A DNA stretch of 64,000 nucleotides from an uncultured Bacilli bacterium (GTDB lineage: Bacteria > Bacillota_I > Bacilli_A > RF39 > UBA660): positions 124,001 to 188,000 of the forward strand of contig CALVOZ010000001.1 in assembly GCA_944350495.1 (NCBI GenBank), written 5' to 3'. The position numbers and the translations under genes are program-made. A model generated the notes under the pieces. It was not told the origin of the DNA, made no database searches, and worked only from the letters and a program-made list of their open reading frames with translations. Shown here one piece after another: positions 43,143-50,136 of this stretch (position 1 is the first letter of the stretch; each line of letters starts with the position of its first letter).

Positions 43143-43485
43143 GGTCTTAGGAGATATCCTAACTCACATTTTGGGCTATGCCCTAGTGAGATAAGTCATA
43201 AAATGACTACAATCAAACAAATGTATGTTTTTAGTTTTGACACTAACCACTCTTTATGCTATACTATTCATAGTCCCAGAGGTATTATCTGAGACAAAAA
43301 AATACTATCTGGCAGGATAGTACATTTGGGTACAAACGAAAGAACCCAATACAATATTCTTATTGTATTACAATTATATCATTTCAAAAAAAATTTTACA
43401 ATATTGTGTTTTTGATTAGTATAAATGTAATACTATACGGTTTAAGTAATTTGTACTCTTTCAATATTATGGAAGGAGGAAAATT
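43143..43485. other. Hairpin-rich non-coding stretch upstream of mob; candidate oriT
   Basis: No gene except weak promoter-like TTGATT/TATACG near 43412-43439. Six short perfect inverted repeats occur: 43147-43162 (TTAGGA/TCCTAA), 43163-43190 (CTCAC...GTGAG around GGGC-TAT-GCCC), 43194-43208 (AGTCAT/ATGACT), 43303-43322 (TACTATC/GATAGTA), 43326-43349 (TTGGGT/ACCCAA) and 43348-43369 (AATACAATA/TATTGTATT). A relaxase substrate or single-strand origin would look like this. The nick site is not identified. Confidence 0.45.
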
Positions 43486-43617
43486 ATGCCAATTAAACCA
43501 GGGCCTAAGCCAAAGGCAAAAAGTACTGGCAAACTTGATCGCAGAAGAAGAGATAATAAATTGACTCCAAAGAATAAAACTTCACTAAAAGCTCATCATC
43601 ACAAAAAAGGCGATTAA
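43486..43617 (+). CDS. 43-residue very basic peptide
   Basis: A short gene with an excellent ribosome site, GGAAGGAGG, nine bases before the ATG and a terminator directly after it. The product begins MPIKPGPKPKAKSTGK and continues with RRRRD, KNKTS and HHHKKGD: 43 residues, about one third Lys or Arg, low-complexity and probably unfolded. It resembles DNA- or RNA-binding tails. I do not recognise it. Its place between repA and the relaxase suggests a role in DNA processing or in controlling expression. Confidence 0.6.
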   Translation: MPIKPGPKPKAKSTGKLDRRRRDNKLTPKNKTSLKAHHHKKGD

Positions 43618-43625
43618 GACCTAAG

Positions 43626-43648
43626 ACAACCACTAAGGTTGTTTTTTT
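43626..43648 (+). terminator. Terminator after the basic-peptide gene
   Basis: ACAACC, loop ACTAA, GGTTGT and seven T, 8 bases after the stop and 20 bases before the relaxase ATG. Confidence 0.8.
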
Positions 43649-43667
43649 CATATAAGGAGGTTGATAT

Positions 43668-44993
43668 ATGTATGATGGAAAACAAGTATTAAGATTTGTT
43701 AATAATTATAAAACTAAAGATTTATATCTTATAGGCAATGAAATGAATAAAAGAATTGGTACAGGTAATTATGATTTAGAAAGAACTAAATTTAATGTAC
43801 ATTATAAAGATATTGATAAGAGTAATTTATATCAAGAAGTTAAATCAATTTTAAAAGATAGAAATATTGAATATTCTCATAAGACTAAAACAAATATATT
43901 AAATGGTGTAGCATTTACAAGTGGCCCAGAGTTTTTTATGACTCTGGGTTTACCATTTAAAGAAACAGATAGAGTTTATCAATCAGGTGATAAGAAAGGT
44001 CAAAATGTATTAGTACCGAATATTAAATCTAAAGACGATATTCCTAGTGATGTAACTAAATATTTTGATTGTTGTATAAATTTTCTAGAGGATTTAGTTG
44101 GTAAAGAAAATATAGTAATGGCTCAAGTTCATTATGATGAAGATACTCCTCACTTACAAGCTTATTTCTTACCCATTGTTAATGAAGTTAAAAGAAAATG
44201 TTATAAAAGAGATTATGAAGGTAATTTAATTAAAGAAAATGGTAAAACTATATTACTTAGAGATAAAGATAATAAAATTATTTATGAATCTATTAAAGGT
44301 AACTTTTTAAATAATGATCAATTTTGGAAAGATTTAGGTGGTAGAAATTCTTTCGCTAATATTCAAGACAAATTTAACAAATATATAACTGATTGCGGTT
44401 TTAAATTAGATAGAGGTAATATTGGTTCTAATAAAGTTCATCAAACTAAATTAGAATATAAGATAAATGAATTGAAATCTGAAATGAATAATTTATATAA
44501 AGATATTGAGAATTGTAATATTGAATTAGATAAATCTAAAGAAGTTCTAGAAAATAATATTAAAAATAATACTTTTAATATTAAGAAAAATATTATTGGA
44601 TATAATTCTAAGGATGTCGAAAAGTTAATTGACTACTCTACTGATTTAGAAAGATTAAATAATATAAACAAAAATAAATTAGATTCTAATGAAAAGACTA
44701 TTAACAGTTTATCAATAGAAAATAATTTTTATAAAAATAATAAAGAATTAATTAATACCAAACAGTATATTTATAAACAAAATGTAGAACTAAAAAATAA
44801 AGATGACGAAATTAAGTATTGGAAAAATGCATTTAACAAAGTATCAGATGCTTTAGATATTAAGTTAAATAGAAAGCCTATGAAATATGTAAGTGATTAT
44901 ATTAGTTTAGCTGATTCAATTAAAGCTACTAAAAAACTTAATAAAGAAGCAGAAGAAGCTGCTAATGAATTTCATAAGTTATTTGAATTATAG
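43668..44993 (+). CDS. MobV-family relaxase (Mob_Pre)
   Basis: A 441-residue relaxase. The Mob_Pre fold covers residues 1-260: TKFNVHYKDIDKSNLY, FTSGPEFFMTLGLP, and the metal-binding motif VHYDEDTPHLQAYF (HxDExxPHxH-like; here the final His is Gln) near residue 154. The C-terminal half is a long coiled coil, usual for MobV. It nicks and covalently holds the DNA strand at oriT in transfer. AAGGAGG lies before the ATG. The change of the last His to Gln in motif III is worth noting, as it normally completes metal coordination. It lies between the terminator and the integrase, which it overlaps or abuts. Confidence 0.85.
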   Translation: MYDGKQVLRFVNNYKTKDLYLIGNEMNKRIGTGNYDLERTKFNVHYKDIDKSNLYQEVKSILKDRNIEYSHKTKTNILNGVAFTSGPEFFMTLGLPFKETDRVYQSGDKKGQNVLVPNIKSKDDIPSDVTKYFDCCINFLEDLVGKENIVMAQVHYDEDTPHLQAYFLPIVNEVKRKCYKRDYEGNLIKENGKTILLRDKDNKIIYESIKGNFLNNDQFWKDLGGRNSFANIQDKFNKYITDCGFKLDRGNIGSNKVHQTKLEYKINELKSEMNNLYKDIENCNIELDKSKEVLENNIKNNTFNIKKNIIGYNSKDVEKLIDYSTDLERLNNINKNKLDSNEKTINSLSIENNFYKNNKELINTKQYIYKQNVELKNKDDEIKYWKNAFNKVSDALDIKLNRKPMKYVSDYISLADSIKATKKLNKEAEEAANEFHKLFEL

Positions 44994-45000
44994 AAAGGAT

Positions 45001-46269
45001 GTGATATTTATATCAATAAGACAAGCTAAAAACAATGAATGTACAAAAGATGGTAGAAGTTGGTATGTTGATTTAACATATAGAGATTTGTTGGGTAAAA
45101 GACATAGATACCATTCAAAAAAATTTGCTACTCGTAGAGAAGCAAAAGATCATGAAGCTGAATTCAAAGTAAAAGTTAAAAATCAAACAGAATTTACAGA
45201 TTTAACTTTTAAAGATTTAATACAAGAACATTATCAATATCAACAAGATAAAGTTAAAGTAACTACTCTGTCCAATTATAGAAATATGATGGTATATTTA
45301 GAGCCATTAGAAAATATTAAATTAGAATCTTTTAATATTAGACATTTTGAAATGTGGAGACAATTTATGAATAGTAAATCCATTTCTACTAGATATAAAA
45401 ATGGTGTTTATAAATATTTAAAAGCATTAATGAATTTTGGTACCAAATGGTATGATATTAACTTTGTTAAAGTTTATAATAAAATGACTAACTTTACTAA
45501 TCCAAATGAAAGAAAAAAAGAAATGTTATTTTATACATTAGATGAGTTTCAAAGATTCTTATCAGTAGAAACTAATTTAAAATTTAGATGTGCATTTCAA
45601 ACTCTGTTTTATTGTGGACTTAGAAACGGTGAATTAAGAGGATTAACTTGGAATGATATAGATTTTAATAGAAGTACTTTAACTGTTAACAAAAACATTG
45701 TTAAAGTACCTGACCCTAAAACTGGTAAACCATATACTGTTACTAGTCCTAAAACAAGTTCAAGTTATAGGACTATACCTATTCCAAATTTCCTATTAAA
45801 AGATTTATCTGACTTATATAATGATGATGCTAATTATTATGGTTTTAGAGAATCTTGGTATGTCTTTGGTAATATTGATCCATTATCAGCTACTACTCTA
45901 TTAGATAGGAAAACAAAAAATGCTTTTATGGCTAGAGTTAAAGATATAAGAATACACGACTTTAGACATAGTTGTGCTTCTTTATTAATTGATAGTGGTG
46001 CTAATATAACTTTAGTAGCTAAATATCTTGGACATACTAAAATAGATGAAACATTAAATACATATTCTCATATGTATCAAAATAGACTTGATACTATTGT
46101 TAATATTATAGAATTACAAAATAGAAGATTAAATAATAACATTATAGAAACTAAACCCACTATCTTATTAGAACATAACGAAACATTATCTGAACCAGAA
46201 GAAAAATTGTATGATTATGAAGAATATGAAATAGTAAAACCTCAAAACAAAGATGACCTAGTCCTTTAA
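45001..46269 (+). CDS. int: Tyrosine recombinase (integrase), Tn916-like
   Basis: A tyrosine recombinase of about 422 residues. An AP2-like arm-binding N-terminus (SWYVDLTYRDLLGKRHRYHSKKFATRREAKDHE) is followed by a SAM-like core-binding domain and the catalytic domain, with Arg in YCGLRNGELRGL, the HDFRHSCASLL box (H-x-x-R), LGHTKIDE and the nucleophile Tyr in NTYSHMY. All five catalytic positions are present. The start is uncertain: GTG 45001 directly follows AAAGGAT, too close for a normal ribosome site, while ATG 44965 lies inside the relaxase gene. It excises and inserts the element. The gene lies 3.7 kb from the right repeat, with the fic-Ppl operon in between. Confidence 0.92.
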   Translation: MIFISIRQAKNNECTKDGRSWYVDLTYRDLLGKRHRYHSKKFATRREAKDHEAEFKVKVKNQTEFTDLTFKDLIQEHYQYQQDKVKVTTLSNYRNMMVYLEPLENIKLESFNIRHFEMWRQFMNSKSISTRYKNGVYKYLKALMNFGTKWYDINFVKVYNKMTNFTNPNERKKEMLFYTLDEFQRFLSVETNLKFRCAFQTLFYCGLRNGELRGLTWNDIDFNRSTLTVNKNIVKVPDPKTGKPYTVTSPKTSSSYRTIPIPNFLLKDLSDLYNDDANYYGFRESWYVFGNIDPLSATTLLDRKTKNAFMARVKDIRIHDFRHSCASLLIDSGANITLVAKYLGHTKIDETLNTYSHMYQNRLDTIVNIIELQNRRLNNNIIETKPTILLEHNETLSEPEEKLYDYEEYEIVKPQNKDDLVL

Positions 46270-46288
46270 CGGACTAGGTCTCTTTTTT
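46255..46288 (+). terminator. Integrase terminator
   Basis: GACCTAGTCC, loop TTTAAC, GGACTAGGTC, TCTTTTTTTA. The stop codon lies in the loop. Confidence 0.85.
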
Positions 46289-46545
46289 TATTGTATATCT
46301 TTTATAATCCCTTCAATCAGATCATAACATTCTTTTAAATATATATCATAATCTAATGGAATTTCTTTATACTCTTTAACTTTTTCCAACTCATATTTTT
46401 TATCTTTTTTGTAATCAAAAATATTATATATTTCACTTGCTAATATTTTTTTCTTTTCATCGGATATTAAAATAATACTACTTTTATCCACAAAAAGAAC
46501 TATTTGCTTTGGATCAACGTACTCAACTCTTATTTTTATTTTCAT
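46288..46545 (-). CDS. Small protein coupled to the Ppl-like gene
   Basis: An 85-residue charged protein with a strand-rich N-terminal half (MKIKIRVEYVDPKQIVLFVDKSSIILIS) and a helical second half. No family is recognised. It starts at ATG 46545 with AGAGG upstream, overlapping the Ppl-like gene by 23 bases, so it is probably co-translated; a TTG further up (46566) is less likely. A dedicated small partner, perhaps an inhibitor or a sensor, is possible. Confidence 0.6.
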   Translation of the reverse strand: MKIKIRVEYVDPKQIVLFVDKSSIILISDEKKKILASEIYNIFDYKKDKKYELEKVKEYKEIPLDYDIYLKECYDLIEGIIKDIQ

Positions 46546-48820
46546 ACAATCTAAACCTCTTTTCAACTATTTCTATTCCACCATCCATATTATTAGCAAC
46601 CTCATTAATCATAGCATATGATTCGCAAGCAAACTCTAAGCAGCCATTCTTAACATCTAAATTATTTTTATAATCTTTATTTAATAAAATTACATTATCA
46701 ACATCTAGATTAACCACTAATACTGGATTGTGTGTGACAATTATTATTTGTTTTTTATCTCTATTTTCGTTGATATATTTGGTTAATTCATCTGATATAA
46801 TTTTATTACTAATATCATCTTCAGGTTGATCAATTAATATTACATTTTTTTCTTCATCATTATGTTTTAATTTAAAATCATAAAATACTATTGCTATTTC
46901 TCCTGGTGTTTTTCCCATCGATTGTTTTGTTGACACCTTTTCGATATACGTTTCTTCAAGAGAGCATTCATCAATAAAATTATCCACTTTTTTATACCAA
47001 TTATTTATATCTTCATATTTTGATATTCCATTTAGAGCTAAAACTAATTCTTCTTTAGAATTTATTTTTTTGACTTTTTCTTCGTCATAACCTTTTGTAA
47101 ATAATTCTATATAAAAATTATCTTTTTCATAAACTTCATTATAACCAGTTACTTTATTGAATGAATATCCATTATTTATTTTTTTTGAAAAACCTTTTAT
47201 AGGTTTTGGAAATTCTGGAAAAACAATATCTTTATTCTGCAATTTAATTAACGTAGTAAACGCTTTAATAAATTTTTGTTTATTTTTTTTATATTCCTTA
47301 AATTCTTTTTCTTTATCAGTTTCATTACTACTCATATTGCTATTAAAAACTTCACATCTACTTATGATACTATTCTTAATTAAAATTTCTTGGTTAATTT
47401 TGTTACTCTTTTTAGTATAGTCAACTATCAATTTTTTCAATTGAGTAATAATAGTATTTAACCCCTTGTGCTTGTTATAGAATTTTTTATTGTCATTATA
47501 TTCATCAAGTAATGTTTCGTATATAGATTGCAAACTTTCCACACGTTCTTCAAATTCATTTTCTACTATTGACAAATCATTTTTAATATTTGGAATAACA
47601 ATTTCATATAACTCTGATGCAGGTTCAAAAATAATATTTTCTAAGTTTTTTTTTAATTCTTCAATTTCAATATTTTTATTTATTGCTTTTATTAATTTAA
47701 TCGCATAATTATTTATTCTGGTTTTAAATGTTTGTTTTGTTGTTATATCCTTATATTTATTTTCATGAGAAGTACTAAAAAGCTTCCCTGTTCTTACATC
47801 GTCTATAATTTGATTTTGTTTTATATATTCTTTACTTGGAGTTCCTAATTCAATTACTTCAATTTCATTTAATTTTTTAATTGCTTTATATTCATTTTTT
47901 AACTTACTTCCCGTTAAAATATCCATTAGCATTGTTTTACCCGAACCATTATCACCAATTATAGCATTAATACCATTACTCAAAGGATATTCTTTATTTT
48001 TGATTTTAATTTTATTAATATAATTAACATTTGTATTTTTTAATCTATTAAATCTAGTATCCATACTTGTGAAAGAAAACACAAGTCCTTTGAAAGTTGG
48101 AAGCGCTTTTATTTTACTCACATATCCTTTGAAACCGGTTTTACCATCTTTTTGTGGATAATACTCCCATTGATGACAATCACTTCCAATTATAGATGCA
48201 ACATTTTTATTGACTTTTTTTAGACTATTAATAATCATCCCTTGAACACTCGGTTTTTGATATTCTAAAGCATTTATATACCCTGTTTCAATAAATTCAT
48301 ATATATTGTCTACAGAATTAGATAAACTTCTCTTACCACCACTTGCATTATCAAAATGTTTGTGTTGATGAGCAATCAGCAACGTACTTAAATTTATCTT
48401 TTTTAAAATGTTTTCAAATTCATCTTTTGTATAATATTCAGTTGGTTTAGTTAATAGTTTTTTGTTTAAAACGGTATTTATATTGGATAATTTATCTGGT
48501 TTAGAATCATCAAATATACAAATAATGTGACAAGCTTCTTTTCCTTCTTCAATCTGAACATCAAATTCAATCCCAGGCAAAACATTTAAAATGTTCTCAT
48601 AAGGTTCTTTACCTATTAAAGTTTTTACTTTGTCATACAAATTTTTATCAAATCTATTATGATCTGTAATTGCAAATAAATTAATGTTATTTACATTTAG
48701 TTTTTTTAATAATACATCTATATTATCTATTGTAGAATTATTCAAATACCCTTCTTCTTCTTTATATTCACTTTCAATAGAGTGAATATGTAAGTCAATA
48801 TTTATAATATCATTTAACAA
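46523..48820 (-). CDS. PHP-domain plus SMC-like ATPase, Ppl-type defence protein
   Basis: A 765-residue two-part protein. The N-terminal PHP phosphoesterase has IDLHIHS, ITDHNRFD, a central AHQHKHFD and GSDCHQWEYYP, the usual His/Asp metal ligands. The rest is an SMC/RecN-like ATPase: Walker A GDNGSGKTM near residue 295, a coiled-coil insertion of 250 residues, and Walker B VILIDQPEDD with THNP. This architecture is that of TrlF-like proteins and of Ppl, a single-gene anti-phage system reported in recent defence surveys. The start is chosen as TTG 48820, ten bases after AAAGGA; upstream in-frame candidates are GTG 48829 (too close) and TTG 48859. It follows fic at about 40-80 bases. Confidence 0.75.
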   Translation of the reverse strand: MLNDIINIDLHIHSIESEYKEEEGYLNNSTIDNIDVLLKKLNVNNINLFAITDHNRFDKNLYDKVKTLIGKEPYENILNVLPGIEFDVQIEEGKEACHIICIFDDSKPDKLSNINTVLNKKLLTKPTEYYTKDEFENILKKINLSTLLIAHQHKHFDNASGGKRSLSNSVDNIYEFIETGYINALEYQKPSVQGMIINSLKKVNKNVASIIGSDCHQWEYYPQKDGKTGFKGYVSKIKALPTFKGLVFSFTSMDTRFNRLKNTNVNYINKIKIKNKEYPLSNGINAIIGDNGSGKTMLMDILTGSKLKNEYKAIKKLNEIEVIELGTPSKEYIKQNQIIDDVRTGKLFSTSHENKYKDITTKQTFKTRINNYAIKLIKAINKNIEIEELKKNLENIIFEPASELYEIVIPNIKNDLSIVENEFEERVESLQSIYETLLDEYNDNKKFYNKHKGLNTIITQLKKLIVDYTKKSNKINQEILIKNSIISRCEVFNSNMSSNETDKEKEFKEYKKNKQKFIKAFTTLIKLQNKDIVFPEFPKPIKGFSKKINNGYSFNKVTGYNEVYEKDNFYIELFTKGYDEEKVKKINSKEELVLALNGISKYEDINNWYKKVDNFIDECSLEETYIEKVSTKQSMGKTPGEIAIVFYDFKLKHNDEEKNVILIDQPEDDISNKIISDELTKYINENRDKKQIIIVTHNPVLVVNLDVDNVILLNKDYKNNLDVKNGCLEFACESYAMINEVANNMDGGIEIVEKRFRLYENKNKS

Positions 48821-48898
48821 CTTTGTCACTTCCTTTACTTCTAAAAAACGCCAATACAAAAACTTATTAAAGTAATAAGCCTGTACTAGCGCCTCTTT

Positions 48899-49747
48899 TT
48901 AATTCTCTTTATTAAATAATTCTTCTACAATTAAGTCTCTTGAATGTAAGTTATTGTTTTTACCTAATAATAAATTTTCATAAAATTTAATCAAGAAACT
49001 ATTATCTTGTTTTATATTTAAATAATTATTAAAATAATTACTTCTTACTAATGCATTTCTATAATAAACTGATTTTTCTTTGAACATAGTGTTATCTACA
49101 TTATATCCAAGTGATATTAAATATTTTTCTATAAATAATGCTGTAGTTCTAGTATTTCCTTCTCTAAACGGATGTATTTGCCATATGCTTGAAGAAAAGT
49201 TAGTTATATTATTAATTACATCAACTATATTCATCTCATTATAGTTTTTATTTTTTTCTAATGATATATCATAATCTAATGATTGTTCTAATAATTTACA
49301 ATCACCATAAGCAACTGAATCATTATTTAAAATTCTTTCGTATTTAGAAAAATCTACTTTTCTAAATTCTCCTGCAAATTCATAAACATCTTTAAATAAA
49401 TATTCATGGATATATTTTATATAGTCTACTGATAGTTCAAAATTATCTTCTTCTAATAATTGAACTATCCTAGTAGATACTAAATCACACTCAAATTCAT
49501 CTTGAATTGTTTTATCAGTTTTATCTTTTTCTACATAATATTGTTTTAATTCATGTTCTACTTCATAAATTGTTTTTTCACCTGTTACATTTTCTTGTAA
49601 CAATTTTTCTAAATACTTAGATGGTTTTAAGTTATCAACTTCTTGAAGTCCTATAGCCATATCCCATTGTAATTGTTTTACGTAGTTTTTAGGTGTTTCT
49701 GTTTCAATATAATCATTTATACTTGAATCTAATTCTCTTTCAGACAT
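48899..49747 (-). CDS. Fic-domain protein
   Basis: A 282-residue Fic enzyme. The catalytic motif HPFREGNTR is at residues 192-200, complete, so AMP transfer (or another NMP transfer) is expected. The N-terminal 90 residues are helical; a VSTRIVQLLEE helix near 90-100 sits where inhibitory alpha-helices lie in class II Fic proteins, but the (S/T)xxxE(G/N) motif itself is not clear. GGAGGTG lies before ATG. The promoter CTGACA-17-TATAAT ends at about 49769-49774. It heads the leftward fic-Ppl operon at the right end of the element. A truncated copy lies in the left border. Confidence 0.88.
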   Translation of the reverse strand: MSERELDSSINDYIETETPKNYVKQLQWDMAIGLQEVDNLKPSKYLEKLLQENVTGEKTIYEVEHELKQYYVEKDKTDKTIQDEFECDLVSTRIVQLLEEDNFELSVDYIKYIHEYLFKDVYEFAGEFRKVDFSKYERILNNDSVAYGDCKLLEQSLDYDISLEKNKNYNEMNIVDVINNITNFSSSIWQIHPFREGNTRTTALFIEKYLISLGYNVDNTMFKEKSVYYRNALVRSNYFNNYLNIKQDNSFLIKFYENLLLGKNNNLHSRDLIVEELFNKEN

Positions 49748-49850
49748 CTTAGCACCTCCGCTAATAACATTATAACAAAAAAGTTCCTATTTGTCAGTAT
49801 CATATACAGAAAAAAAGGAAATTCAAAGTACAATTTTTTCACTTTTATAT

Positions 49851-49900
49851 CTTTGACAAATTTACTGATAAAAAGATAATCATCAGTATGTTTGTCAAAG
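49851..49900. repeat. Inverted repeat inside the right border
   Basis: Arms CTTTGACAAATTTACTGAT and ATCAGTATGTTTGTCAAAG (17 of 19 pair). The left copy differs at several bases but keeps the arms. Confidence 0.6.
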
Positions 49901-49987
49901 GAAATATTAACTTTTTTAAATTTGTGTACCTAAAAGTGTACCTAAAATTACTTAATAGGCTTCAAACCCTTTAATATAAACAAAAAT

Positions 49988-50003
49988 GAGAGCTTTCGCT
50001 CTC
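49988..50003 (-). terminator. Terminator hairpin at the right border
   Basis: On the minus strand GAGAGC, GAAA tetraloop, GCTCTC, then ATTTTTGTTT. It probably ends transcription from recG. Confidence 0.75.
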
Positions 50004-50136
50004 TTCAGGGGGTTTTGGTTGTGCACTCTCACATTGATAAAACCGTAAGAGTACTGGCATGGAGTAACATGCCACTTTAAGTATAATTTATTTTGGGAAA
50101 TAAGTCAATATAGTAATTGTGAAGATTATTTCCCAA

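Larger units (their letters stand above)
30909..50012. mobile_element. Putative integrative mobilizable element carrying defence genes
   Basis: Nineteen kilobases bounded by imperfect direct repeats and holding a tyrosine integrase, MobV relaxase, RepA-like ATPase and DUF3173-like small protein, together with a type I restriction system, a GmrSD-like nuclease, a Ppl-like protein and Fic. No conjugation pore genes are present, so it would need a helper for transfer. Core genes (sirtuin to the left, recG to the right) flank it. The exact attachment core is not proven; the 47-base block shared by both ends is the best candidate. Confidence 0.7.
49751..50012 (-). repeat. Right border direct repeat of the island
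   Basis: Aligns with 30909-31165 as described for the left copy; includes the 47-base near-identical block 49942-49988. Here the fic promoter is intact. Confidence 0.85.
49748..50136. other. Non-coding right border of the island
   Basis: Holds the fic promoter, the right direct repeat, an inverted repeat at 49851-49900, tandem GTGTACCTAAAA words near 49924-49946, a terminator hairpin at 49988-50003 and two further hairpins: TGGCATG/CATGCCA at 50055-50074 and TTGGGAAATAA/TTATTTCCCAA at 50093-50136 next to the recG stop. No gene is seen. Confidence 0.7.

Noticed and set aside
30909..50012. Border repeats as terminal repeats of a transposon
   Set aside because: They are direct, not inverted, there is no DDE transposase, and a tyrosine integrase is present.
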